From contig NW_026515541.1 of the NCBI RefSeq assembly GCF_014898815.1, forward strand, positions 2,418,001 through 2,482,000: a DNA stretch of 64,000 bases. Direction: 5' to 3'. Source of the stretch: Panonychus citri. Its lineage: Eukaryota > Arthropoda > Arachnida > Trombidiformes > Tetranychidae. Below are positions 8,580 through 17,287 of the stretch, piece after piece; within the stretch, counting starts at the first letter, position 1; each line of letters begins with the position of its first letter. The translations under genes and the position numbers were made by a program. The notes beneath the pieces are model-generated. The model saw only the letters and a program-made list of their open reading frames with translations. It had not been told where the DNA came from and did no database searches.

Positions 8580-11498
8580 TTGGGTTGTGATAATGCTGTT
8601 GAATATGCCGAACTTTTAACGACAATTATTAACCAAAAACGAGAAGCGGCAAGAATTAATTTAGAGAACAGCCAAGCAGCAAACAAATTGAGATACGATG
8701 AGCGTCACCGCCCCGTCGTTTTCCAGCCGGGCGACCGGGTGAGAGTCTTTAATCCTCGCCGATATGTTCGAAAATCTGAAAAATTGTTACATCCATGGAT
8801 CGGTCCTTTTACCGTAATTGAGAGGTGTGGACTAAATACTTATAAGTTGAAATCTGATACTAATCCATCTAAAACTGAGCTCGTACATGTTAGTAGAATG
8901 AAAGAGCATAAAGATAGAGTCGAGAAGAAAATAACGAGCAGCTCCGATACTGTAATTGATGAATTGAATGAGGCCCCCTCTTCATCAGACCATTTTCTCT
9001 GGGATGAACCAATCGCCGAAGCATCAGATCCAAACTCATCGGCAACCGAAATCCAAGAAAATATCGAAGATAATGAACACTCGGGGACTAAGTCTAATGA
9101 AACAACCGAATCAGAATCATCTGAACCTATTCCCCTTCCCACTCGACGATCCACTCGAGTTAGAAACAATCCAGTTAGATTTTCACCCGTCTTATTAATC
9201 AGTTTAATGGGACTAACCGTCCTCGCACCCCCAATCAGTGAAGCAGCATTCACTAAGTCCAATCCAATCATCTGGAGATCCGCAAAGACCGCTCTCGTTA
9301 ATGGTGCAGTAGAAATCGACATAAGTACCAAATATCTCTCACCTTGTCCACCTTTAGTCCAATCAATGATTAACGCCGGATTCAACCACGAGTTTCTTCA
9401 GCGCTGGTGTCTTCATGCGTATGAGGAAGCTTTCCTCAAACCGATCTCGGAAATGTGTACGGATGTTCATGATCAGGTGATCACCGAACAACAATTGATA
9501 CGAAGTAAAAGGTTCATCATCACCGGGAGTGTAATGTTAGTCATCGCCGCTGCCAGCATCCTTTCCATCGGGTTCGGAGCCGTTGGAACTGCAATCGCTG
9601 TTTCCGCTAGTAACCGAGTTAGTGAATTGAAGAGTGAATTAGAACAGAAATTAGAAAGTTTACATATTGTCGAAAAGAACCAAAAGATTTTGGAAGAGAT
9701 GATGGAAAATTTAGAATCACAAGTAGATATCTTATCTCGAGAAGTTCAAGAACAAAAGAAAACGTTCATTAGATGGAAATCGACTATCCCTGAAAACGCT
9801 CACTCGATCGCTAGTTTAGTCTCCAAGTTAGAAATGACTCAACACCAAATGTTACAAATAGTTCGAGCCTGGAAATTAAAACAACTTAGTCCACTTCTCC
9901 TCGATGTTCTCAACATTAGTCTACCTTGTAGTTCCTCTTGCCCCTTAGATATGACCTATTCAATGGATTGTTATCATGACCCGACCGTGAATACCCTTAG
10001 GTTAAAAATTAACATTAGAAGAGTTATGCCCAATGTTAGAATAATGACCGCTGACCCTTTCACCTTAATCAATTATAATCAAACCACAGGTGAATTCTGT
10101 AAATTAGAATATACTGGTCCCTCTCACGTCATTTTTGATGAGAAAAACCAATGTGTAAATCCTGTACATAGTTTCGGAACCGAAGGTTCTCATACCATGA
10201 TCATCCTCCCTGAATCCTCTGTCTGTGACTTTACATTAGGAAATAATACCGACATCAATTGGCAGAAACATCACTGTGATTATCGACACACCATTCAAGA
10301 TGGTGATTTATTTCAAATTAAACCAATTTCCCATCAGAACTTAGTCTATTGTCCGGGACTAACTATTGAGGTTTACGGTCGAACCCTCCCCTGCCCTCCT
10401 TACCCCTTTAAATTAGATGCTCAAGATCGATTCAAGATCGGAAAATACGCATATATGACCGATAAAGCGTCCGTCCAAAGTACAATTCATTTCCTACCCG
10501 AAGAGTCAGAGAGAATCAATTTCCAGTTAATGCCAGAGTTGCATTTATTTAACCCCGATGAAACCCTGAGTCGCCTGAAAGAGAAGTACAAAGGTCTAAG
10601 GTCCGATTTATCTATCCCTCCTCACCCATTATTATTACCATTGTATCACTATTTACCGCACGTTGGACTAACCACCATCATCTTAATTATCTTAGTACTT
10701 ATTAGTCTCATATATATCGTCAAGTTTATTAGAAATAAACAAAGTGTTCGATTAGCCCCATCCCGTGAAGAAGAAACCGAACTAACCGTTAGGAAAGAAG
10801 TTGATCATCAGGATGCTAGTACTTCCGCTCCCGAGCGTCCACCAAAAGGCAATAATAATAAGTTTTTCATCCTCAGCTTACTCATTTTTGGCCCACTCAA
10901 AGTTATCGCTCTCCCTCTCGATACCTCAAATCCGTATGTTGTCCAATTTCAATACATAAATCCTTGTAATAGTGTAGAGATAATGGAGATCCGCCTGAAA
11001 TGTCAACAACAATTCGAAGAAGCCTTTCTAGTACCCTTAGCTACACTTTGCATCCTTAGCCCCGAATACAAGTTACTTGACTTCCATTCCCGACCAACCC
11101 GAACCACGAATGAAAATCTAAAAATGTCACTAATTCAAACCCGACTGGTGTTGATCAAAGAGAAGGTGAGAAGAATAATCGCCGCATGGGAGTCCGGTGA
11201 ATTAAGTTACCCGCTTTTATTAGATGTAGGGATAGAAAAATTATTCAAAAATAGAACCGATTTAACCACATTAAAAATTAGACCCCTTTTCTGTAGCCTC
11301 GATCGTACCTGCCAAGTGATCACCTTCGGATACACCGAACACAATATTATTCCCTTCTGGTTAGTTACCGTTACTGCCATTATCACCATTTTATCCCTCA
11401 TCATTCTCATCGTCATCCTTAGTATCAAAAAGAAGAAGCAAGTCGAAACGATCAATCCATCCTCACAAGACCCAATTCAATTAGCTCGTCGACGTTAG
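8580..11498 (+). CDS. Integrase C-terminal tail fused in frame to an env-like glycoprotein with a second, shorter env-like unit
   Basis: This frame is the direct continuation of pol after the TAA at 8559. Residues 1-113 are the integrase tail (HPWIGPFTVIERCG, the GPY/F-type module). Env starts plausibly at ATG 9207, right after an acceptor-like CTTATTAATCAG, as expected for a spliced env message. Its features are a signal-like segment (about 202-222), a furin-type RSKR (308-311), a Gly/Ala-rich fusion-peptide-like stretch (312-342), a coiled coil (345-395), a Cys-rich ectodomain and a membrane anchor (about 696-716). Residues 760-972 form a second unit with its own signal-like and membrane segments. 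The frame ends at a TAG (11496-11498) built partly from Polinton sequence. Beyond the insert the original frame stays open about 20 codons to TAA at 28834. Function in membrane fusion is inferred from layout only. Confidence 0.82.
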   Translation: MGCDNAVEYAELLTTIINQKREAARINLENSQAANKLRYDERHRPVVFQPGDRVRVFNPRRYVRKSEKLLHPWIGPFTVIERCGLNTYKLKSDTNPSKTELVHVSRMKEHKDRVEKKITSSSDTVIDELNEAPSSSDHFLWDEPIAEASDPNSSATEIQENIEDNEHSGTKSNETTESESSEPIPLPTRRSTRVRNNPVRFSPVLLISLMGLTVLAPPISEAAFTKSNPIIWRSAKTALVNGAVEIDISTKYLSPCPPLVQSMINAGFNHEFLQRWCLHAYEEAFLKPISEMCTDVHDQVITEQQLIRSKRFIITGSVMLVIAAASILSIGFGAVGTAIAVSASNRVSELKSELEQKLESLHIVEKNQKILEEMMENLESQVDILSREVQEQKKTFIRWKSTIPENAHSIASLVSKLEMTQHQMLQIVRAWKLKQLSPLLLDVLNISLPCSSSCPLDMTYSMDCYHDPTVNTLRLKINIRRVMPNVRIMTADPFTLINYNQTTGEFCKLEYTGPSHVIFDEKNQCVNPVHSFGTEGSHTMIILPESSVCDFTLGNNTDINWQKHHCDYRHTIQDGDLFQIKPISHQNLVYCPGLTIEVYGRTLPCPPYPFKLDAQDRFKIGKYAYMTDKASVQSTIHFLPEESERINFQLMPELHLFNPDETLSRLKEKYKGLRSDLSIPPHPLLLPLYHYLPHVGLTTIILIILVLISLIYIVKFIRNKQSVRLAPSREEETELTVRKEVDHQDASTSAPERPPKGNNNKFFILSLLIFGPLKVIALPLDTSNPYVVQFQYINPCNSVEIMEIRLKCQQQFEEAFLVPLATLCILSPEYKLLDFHSRPTRTTNENLKMSLIQTRLVLIKEKVRRIIAAWESGELSYPLLLDVGIEKLFKNRTDLTTLKIRPLFCSLDRTCQVITFGYTEHNIIPFWLVTVTAIITILSLIILIVILSIKKKKQVETINPSSQDPIQLARRR
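11491..11496. other. Polinton target-site duplication, left copy
   Basis: GACGTT directly precedes the left Polinton terminus and is repeated at 28769-28774 directly after the right one. Six bases is the length expected for Maverick/Polinton integration. Confidence 0.95.
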
Positions 11499-11726
11499 TA
11501 GTATAAAAAGTACATCTCTGGCCCATTTTTGCACAGGGTGTCCCAAACGATCCAAAATGTTCCTATAGGTTGTCTATACAGGGTGATCATACCGGGTGTC
11601 TATATCGGGTGTCCCTATATACAAGTACATTTCTAGCCCATTCTATATGAAACCAATATACAGTGACCTTATGATAAGTAGTGACCTCTGGCGGTGACCT
11701 TGAGAACCAATTTGGCTTTTAAAGCT
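11497..11726 (+). repeat. Polinton left terminal inverted repeat
   Basis: It matches the complement of 28538-28768 with a 1-bp indel in the AAAGC run at its inner end and scattered changes. It contains short internal repeats of the type GGGTGTCTATA / GGGTGTCCCTATA. Confidence 0.94.
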
Positions 11727-11943
11727 GATTTCTACCCAATAACATTCCTCAAAACTCCAGCCAATGAGCTACCGTTAATTTCTATGTTGACTTGATCGAC
11801 TGTTAAAAATGAACCAATAATATTTTTGACTCCGCCCTTCATGTTTAAAATTTACATAATACATCTCCAAACTCTCATTTCAGTTTCAGACTTCATAAGA
11901 TGTGTATCTCTTCTGGCGATCAGTTTTCAAGTGTTTATTCTGT

Positions 11944-12340
11944 GATGGCAAGAACAAGACCTCAATATGAAAGAGTAAGTATATATTTATTAATTCAACT
12001 TTAGTTTAAAGTTATTAATAAATGTTTCTTACTCTTACAGTTGATTCAAACTTATGAGTCCTCACTGGATTACTTCACAGTCAAAGCTCGTCCATATATT
12101 ACCCGATTAAGACAATTTGAGTTTGATCTTAGTGATTGGTACATTCCGTTCATTCGTGATGATTTAGAAGCCTCACTCAGAATAATTCGTGAAAGAATAA
12201 TGCCTGATTCTGATGACCCTGCATATGAGTACGCTGTCGAGTTGAGAAGAATCGATATATTCAGGACTCAATTATTACATCATTTACGTATATTACAAAG
12301 AAATCCATTATATATCCCAGATTTCATTCAAGGTCCATAA
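11944..12340 (+). CDS. Small helical Polinton protein, family copy A (2 exons)
   Basis: Exon 1 (ATG 11944-11973, ten codons ending QYER) splices through GTAAGT...TTACAG to 12041-12340, giving about 110 residues. No known family is recognised. It shares a pattern with three other genes of this Polinton (26179, 26804, 27763): an aromatic/Gly turn, W-x-[IL]-P-[FY], an acidic DL, then ELRRIDIFRTQLLHHL and NPLYIP. The residues look helical and charged, with no signal peptide or membrane segment. Its place just inside the left repeat, away from its relatives at the right end, suggests the family frames the element. Confidence 0.7.
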
Positions 12341-12588
12341 TCTGTATAAGCCCTGTATCAATATCAAATACATTATAATACACTAAATACACTATATATG
12401 ACTCATCAATAAAAATGAGATTTTAAAATTCAAAATAAAAATGTGTCCCGCTCTTTTCACACGTATAAATACCCCTGATTCAGTTTCCCTTTATTCATTT
12501 CTACTTCAAACTTCAATGTGTCTACTTGTCCTTTTAATCTTCCTAGTTATTCTTGTTATTATCGTGTACTTTTTAAATATCTATTACC
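12341..12588 (+). promoter_or_regulatory. Leader with TATA-like box before the TBP-like gene
   Basis: TCACACGTATAAATACCCC (about 12457-12475) contains a good TATA box, 119-126 bp upstream of the ATG at 12589. A related string, GCGCATTTAAATACCTCC, lies at 13081-13098, about 90 bp before the next gene. AATAAA signals at 12408 and 12433 probably end the upstream gene. Transcription starts are inferred. Confidence 0.45.
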
Positions 12589-12623
12589 ATGTCTATATGC
12601 CCCCAGAATTACGAGTCGCTTAA
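12441..12623 (+). CDS. Possible small single-pass membrane protein overlapping the TBP-like start
   Basis: The 60-codon frame has one very hydrophobic segment (MCLLVLLIFLVILVIIVYFL) followed by a short polar tail. An internal ATG at 12516 would give 36 residues and lies downstream of the TATA-like box, whereas the first ATG lies upstream of it. The frame overlaps the next gene by 35 bp. It may be a real micro-protein, or only leader sequence with chance hydrophobic content. Confidence 0.3.
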   Translation: MCPALFTRINTPDSVSLYSFLLQTSMCLLVLLIFLVILVIIVYFLNIYYHVYMPPELRVA

Positions 12624-13113
12624 ATATGAAATAAAATTAATGGTGAGTCTCTGGAATCTTAATGGTAAAATAAATATTACTGTTGATAATTCAAAACGTA
12701 AAAAAGCTTATAACGCTCAAGTAATTAAATCTGAAGGGTGTACTTTCCTCGTATTTGCATCCGGTAAAGTAGTGGCAACTGGTGTCACTGATGTAAGCAA
12801 ACCTGCAACTGTATTACAAAAACTATTTCCTAATAATTCAGTCAGTTTCATACGAATATGTAATATTGTAGCTCAATCGTATTTACCATATATGATAAAT
12901 TCAGCTCATTTACTGAAAGCTCATACTGATTTACAATATGAACCTGAACTATTTCCGGCTATTTACTTGAAAGAAAATGGTGTAACTCTTCAATATTTCT
13001 CAACTGGAAGTATAATTGTAACTGGAGCTAAGACTTTACCTGATATAGAGTCTATTCTAGCGACTCTCCTTTCAAAAACCGCGCATTTAAATACCTCCAT
13101 CAATCAACAGTAG
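12589..13113 (+). CDS. TATA-binding-protein-like protein encoded by the Polinton
   Basis: 174 residues with two imperfect repeats of the TBP saddle. Repeat 1 (about 25-80) contains VFASGKVVATG. Repeat 2 (about 86-165) contains RICNIVAQ, YEPELFPAIYL, FSTG and IIVTGAKT. These fall in the same order as in eukaryotic and archaeal TBP, where YEPELFP and the SGK-x-V-x-TGAK strand are hallmarks. Positions matching the four DNA-kinking phenylalanines are Tyr41, Phe56, Phe122 and Phe137, so three are kept and one is Tyr. Each repeat is short by about two residues between its pair, and the N-terminus is only about 24 residues. No introns. TBP is not in the standard Polinton gene set as I know it. Likely role: binding promoters of the element or competing with host TBP; both are inference. 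Confidence 0.85.
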   Translation: MSICPQNYESLKYEIKLMVSLWNLNGKINITVDNSKRKKAYNAQVIKSEGCTFLVFASGKVVATGVTDVSKPATVLQKLFPNNSVSFIRICNIVAQSYLPYMINSAHLLKAHTDLQYEPELFPAIYLKENGVTLQYFSTGSIIVTGAKTLPDIESILATLLSKTAHLNTSINQQ

Positions 13114-13183
13114 ATGGCGCTTCTTCTTCTCAATATAAGTAGAAGCACATTGACATGTCCGCCATTTTGTGTTTAGTTCTATA

Positions 13184-13891
13184 ATGGAATGGTTCTCTTC
13201 CCACCCAGTACATTTAGGTAATTTCATCTACCTCAAACAATCTTGGTCTTTTTTAAACGGTGAAATTTTATGTTCTCGTGTTAATATTACTGCCTATAAT
13301 CGTTCATTATCTCCCACCGGATACAGTGTTTCATGTACTCTTTCTGAATTCAACTTTATAGCTGATTATATTGAAGCAACTTTATCTAACGTTTTCCACC
13401 CAAGTGAATTTTACAGTGTTAAAATCGAATCACATAACGATCGGTTAAAGATTACAAAAGGTGATAAAACTGTGTTCCTGTCTCAACCAACATACATCAG
13501 ACTTTTGGAAATTCATCCAGCTCTATTTTTCCTGTTAAAACTCCAAAAGAAACCAAGAGAAGAAAGGGTCGCTAAATTCAAGATTCTTTCTACCTTATTC
13601 ACTTCAACTCAACTATCATCAACTTACGGTGAATCAATAATTGACAAAGTTTCCCAGCCAGTATCTCGTGAAGTAATAAACTCACTTGTTCCTCTTGTCG
13701 GAAAATATTGGGATTTCTTCCTCAGCAACGTTCTCGCTCCATTACAATTACCACCACGGTGTAATCTAGCTGTCGAAAATATAAAACATTTCGATCACGA
13801 GTTAGTCACTGAATTTTACAATAGTGATCCAGCTACTTTCATTTCACTCGTCAACTATTTCTATCTCATTCAATGGCAACCAGCCCCATAA
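13184..13891 (+). CDS. Polinton protein of unknown function, possibly with PC4-like folds
   Basis: About 235 residues from ATG 13184; upstream in-frame codons lack an ATG. I do not recognise it with confidence. Residues 15-60 (FIYLKQSWSF, then a turn, then YSVSCTLSEFNFIADYI) alternate short strands with a helix, as in the PC4/p15 single-strand-binding coactivator fold. A second stretch (RLKITKGDKTVFLSQPTYIRLL) has the same rhythm. The rest is helical. It follows the TBP-like gene by 70 bp and overlaps the next gene by 19 bp, so the three may be one functional block. The PC4 idea is weak. Confidence 0.55.
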   Translation: MEWFSSHPVHLGNFIYLKQSWSFLNGEILCSRVNITAYNRSLSPTGYSVSCTLSEFNFIADYIEATLSNVFHPSEFYSVKIESHNDRLKITKGDKTVFLSQPTYIRLLEIHPALFFLLKLQKKPREERVAKFKILSTLFTSTQLSSTYGESIIDKVSQPVSREVINSLVPLVGKYWDFFLSNVLAPLQLPPRCNLAVENIKHFDHELVTEFYNSDPATFISLVNYFYLIQWQPAP

Positions 13892-14388
13892 TGGACGATA
13901 TTTGTGGCTTCTTTGATACCCAAGGGTTCCGTATGAATAAAGTTTACCACCCGAAAGAGATCGCTTGTCTAAGTGATTCAGAGATAATTTGTCTCAAAGT
14001 TTCAGTTGATGTCAATGAACCTGATTACCCTTTTCCCCTAGCTGATGTCAACTATTTGACTCAAAGCCACCATGGACTCGAATTGAATTCACCCGATGAT
14101 CTACATATATCAAAAGAAGCGTTTGGTTCCATTTTAAAGGAGTTCCATGATGTTGTCAAGTCCCCTAACAAAAACATTATCGCTGTCAAGTCCCGTGAAG
14201 CTGAGGAAATTCTCAATGAATTCAATATCCCTACTATAAATATCCTATCAATAGGTTGTACTCATAAAGCTATCAAAGATATTGACCGATTACCCTGTTC
14301 CCACCATATTATCCAAGCACCCTTTATAAAATGTTCTTTAAATACTGTATTAATGATGAAAAAATGGGTCCAATCCCTAACTGTTTAA
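13873..14388 (+). CDS. Polinton protein with possible RNase-H/DnaQ-like nuclease fold
   Basis: 171 residues from ATG 13873. FFDTQGF early on, HHGLE in the middle, and GCTHK followed by CSHH and CSLNTVLMMKKW at the end recall a set of uncharacterised arthropod and cnidarian transposon proteins that I believe have a DEDD-exonuclease-like core (D-x-Q-GF, HG, C-x-H, CAxxN). This is pattern memory, not a search. The catalytic acid set is not complete by eye. It overlaps its upstream neighbour by 19 bp and is followed by an A-rich run with two repeats of AGCCAAATAAAAAA before the ATPase. Confidence 0.5.
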   Translation: MATSPIMDDICGFFDTQGFRMNKVYHPKEIACLSDSEIICLKVSVDVNEPDYPFPLADVNYLTQSHHGLELNSPDDLHISKEAFGSILKEFHDVVKSPNKNIIAVKSREAEEILNEFNIPTINILSIGCTHKAIKDIDRLPCSHHIIQAPFIKCSLNTVLMMKKWVQSLTV

Positions 14389-14437
14389 GAAAAAAAGCCA
14401 AATAAAAAAAGCCAAATAAAAAAAGCTTAAATCAAAA

Positions 14438-15071
14438 ATGAAGTCCTATAATGTTTATTTACATCATCCATTCACAATGGTTATCGCAGGACCTACAGGT
14501 TGTGGTAAAACAGAATGGGTAAAAAAGCTAATAAATAATGTTGATAAGTATTGTCTACCTCCACCAGTACGAATCACATACTTTTACGGAGAATATCAAG
14601 ATACATTCGAATCATTACCAGAAGTAAACTTTATACAGGGTCTTCCTGAGAATATAATGTCAAGGTTTGATGGAACTCAACCTGAATGGATAATAATTGA
14701 TGATTTAATGTTTGAGTCAAGTAATTCGAGAGTTGTAAGTGAATTATTCACAAAAGGGTCACACCACCGAAACTTATCAGTCATTTATCTTGTTCAGAAC
14801 TTTTTCTCTCGAGGTAATGAGAGCAGAAATATTTCATAATGCACAATACATAGTTTACTTTAAGAACCCTCGTGAGCAATCAATGATAACACATATAGCC
14901 AGACAGATTATGCCAGGAAAAGTCAAGAAAATACAAGAAATTTACCAAGACGCTACAAAGAAACCTTATTCGTATCTTTTTCTTGATTTGAGACCTGATA
15001 CACCTGAAGAAATCAGATTTTTAACTAATGTTCTAGATGAAGAAAAGTATATAACTGTTTATTTAGTATGA
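14438..15071 (+). pseudogene. Polinton FtsK/HerA-type packaging ATPase, frameshifted
   Basis: The first frame (14438-14839) has Walker A GPTGCGKTEW and Walker B WIIIDDLM, then breaks at a TAA. The second frame runs on to 15071 with the conserved downstream part (NAQYIVYFKNPREQ). The switch fits the loss of one base near 14836, shortly after the arginine-bearing SRGNESRN segment. The family ATPase packages genomes into virions. There is no slippery site or pseudoknot by eye, so a mutation or an assembly error is more likely than programmed frameshifting. The stop overlaps the next ATG (ATGA at 15068). Confidence 0.85.
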
Positions 15072-15394
15072 CAGTTCAACAAGCATATACATGTCTCAAT
15101 CAATTGAAGAGGCTTAAAAAAGCTAAAACAAGAAAAGAGTTGAAAAAAATATTAGATAATTCACCTAAATGTATTATAAGGGTTATCAAAGAGATAGCGA
15201 AAGAAACCCTGAAAGGAAATATAAAAATTTCCAAGTATCAAAAGAAAAAGCTAATACCGTATAAGAATAAAATTCGTTCACTTGTGAAACTTCCAAGCGC
15301 TAATATAAAAAGGACAATACTTAATCAACGAGGTGGATTCCTCAGCAGTTTACTGGTACCAGCAATTACTTTACTCGCTAACCTGTCACGTTAG
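15068..15394 (+). CDS. Small basic Polinton protein with a hydrophobic tail, core-protein-like
   Basis: 108 residues, very rich in Lys in the first two thirds, ending in NQRGGFLSSLLVPAITLLAN. Basic stretches followed by Q-x-GG-F and a short hydrophobic segment are typical of adenovirus pX/pVI-like core proteins of Polintons and adintoviruses, and can be protease targets. It is therefore probably a virion core component. Assignment rests on composition and motif, not on full-length similarity. Confidence 0.6.
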   Translation: MTVQQAYTCLNQLKRLKKAKTRKELKKILDNSPKCIIRVIKEIAKETLKGNIKISKYQKKKLIPYKNKIRSLVKLPSANIKRTILNQRGGFLSSLLVPAITLLANLSR

Positions 15395-15403
15395 ATTATA
15401 TTA

Positions 15404-15455
15404 TATTATATTATATTAGGTTAGGTTAGGTTAGGTTAGGTTGAGTTAGGTTAGG
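15404..15455 (+). repeat. ATTAT run followed by TTAGG telomere-type repeats
   Basis: Seven TTAGG units and one TTGAG variant follow several ATTAT units, between the core-like gene and the next ATG at 15473. TTAGG is the ancestral arthropod telomere repeat. Here it is an interstitial patch in a gene leader. Confidence 0.9.
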
Positions 15456-15472
15456 TCTTTTGATAAAACAAA

Positions 15473-16234
15473 ATGAATACAGTTACACGAATGGTGCTTT
15501 TATCAGAAGACCAATATCGAAGATCATTTAATAAACCTAGTGCAGCTAAAAGACTACTTAATAAGAACTTGCCTATTGAAACTAAAGTGAACTATCTCAA
15601 TACAGCCATTGCAAAAACAAATGATAATTTTCCTAATCTGAGAAGTGACAATAATCAAAATAAAGTGCAAGCAATATTACATGCAATCGCTCAAAGTTTA
15701 GAAAATGAAAAAGTTGAAGATACAAATATTAATCAAACTGTTGATAACACCAAGCAGGAGACTGAAGAGGTGGTGGAGAGTATGCAAGAAAATGATACAC
15801 AAAATATGAATTATGAACATCAACAGTTACATTCACTTGGTAATGAAATCCCAAGACCGATATTTACATCAACTCCTGGACCTACTCAACCATTGAATTT
15901 CACCGATGAGTCAAGTAATCAAAGTTTAAAACAAGCTTTAAGAGGAATTCCAAATTTACTAGATAGATCATCAAGAATCATTCGTGAAGTCGGTACCGTT
16001 ATAAGAGGAAGTAAATTAAAAACAATAGTTCACTATTTAGTAACGAAAAGTCCGAAAGAAAAGAAACCAAATGGCTACAATTTCATTCTTGATAAAATTA
16101 TCTATGAACACCCGCTTCTATTTAAACATATTAAAAACACGAATGCAATAACAGCATTTCATGAAAGAAGTAAATCTAGTGGATCATCAATATCATCAAG
16201 AAAGAAAAATTCATCAGAATGGAGCAGTCTTTGA
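15473..16234 (+). CDS. Polinton protein upstream of integrase, unknown function
   Basis: 253 residues. The start MNTVTRMVLLSEDQYRRSF resembles the N-terminus of a structural or core protein often seen in Polintons, with the hydrophobic-P/S-E-x-Y-R-R pattern. The middle is acidic and disordered, and the end is Ser/Lys-rich. A structured block lies around GNFILDKI-type residues 200-225. No enzyme motif. Its last codons overlap the integrase ATG at 16219, so the two are translated from linked transcripts. Function not recognised. Confidence 0.6.
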   Translation: MNTVTRMVLLSEDQYRRSFNKPSAAKRLLNKNLPIETKVNYLNTAIAKTNDNFPNLRSDNNQNKVQAILHAIAQSLENEKVEDTNINQTVDNTKQETEEVVESMQENDTQNMNYEHQQLHSLGNEIPRPIFTSTPGPTQPLNFTDESSNQSLKQALRGIPNLLDRSSRIIREVGTVIRGSKLKTIVHYLVTKSPKEKKPNGYNFILDKIIYEHPLLFKHIKNTNAITAFHERSKSSGSSISSRKKNSSEWSSL

Positions 16235-17287
16235 AACAAATTTATTACAACCCATTAAATCCAGGATCATTCGGTGGGATTAAAAGGTTATTTGATACTG
16301 CGAGAGAGATCATGCCAGATATTAAATATAAACAAGTCCACGATTGGTTACTTGAACAATCTACATACAACTTATTCAAAAAGTCTATTAAAAAATTTCC
16401 GAGATTACCTATTCTTGTTGATTCAATTGATGAGCAATGGCAAGCAGATTTAATGGACATGACATGGTTAGCTAAATATAATGATAAAAATCGATACTTG
16501 TTAGCAGTTGTTGATTGTTTAAGTAGATATGCATGGGTTGAAGCCGTTCCTGATAAATCAGCACAAACAATAAAAACAGCGTTTATAAAAATAATAAACA
16601 CTGCTAAACGAATACCTAAAAATTACAAACTGATCAAGGAAAGAATTTGTTAATAGTATTCTCAAGTCACATTTTAAATCACTGAAGATAAATCATTTCA
16701 CATCAACTGATGATGTGATTAAATGTGCAATCGTTGAAAGATTCAATAGAACATTACGGACCAGAATATACAGATACATACATTATGAACAAAGTCGAAG
16801 GTATATTGATGCACTTGTTGATATTGTTGATGGATATAATAAATCAATTCATAGAACAATTGGAATGGCACCAATAAATGTAACGAAAGAAAATGAAAAA
16901 GAAGTAATTGCACGTATTCAGAGAAATCAACGTAGAATTAAAATCAATTATAAACCATATGAAATTAATCAGTATGTGAGAATAACACGAGCTAAAGGTA
17001 GATTTGAGAAAGGGGCAACTACTAATTGGACTGATGAATTGTTTAAGATCAATTGGGTTAAAAGAACACCACAAGGATACATATATAAATTGGTTGACTA
17101 TTATGACGAGCCTATAACATCTATTTTTTATCATCCTGAATTAATAAATGTTATTAATCCGAGACTTCATGAGATTGAGAAGATAATTAAAGAGCGAATA
17201 AACCCTCGAACTAAGAAAAAAGAATATTTTGTCAAATGGTCAGGTTACCCTGATGAATTCAATAGTTGGACAGAAAATGTCAAGTGA
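16219..17287 (+). pseudogene. Polinton retroviral-type integrase with C-terminal chromodomain, two frameshifts
   Basis: The first frame holds the N-terminal part and the first catalytic Asp (ADLMDM). It ends at 16653. The region of the second Asp (TDQGK) lies in another frame at about 16629-16645, and the original-type frame resumes before 16715. So two single-base changes near 16622 and 16645 bracket it. The third acid is in VERFNRTLR. The C-terminal part ends with a chromodomain (EYFVKWSGYPDEFNSW), expected to bind methylated histone tails and guide insertion. This enzyme inserts the Polinton and makes the 6-bp duplication. As written it cannot be made intact. Confidence 0.87.

Noticed and set aside
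8840..9385. 181-codon frame antisense to the integrase tail and env start
   Set aside because: Shadow of a well-supported coding frame on the other strand.
14438..15071. Programmed frameshift in the ATPase
   Set aside because: No slippery heptamer or downstream structure by eye, and homologues are made from one frame.
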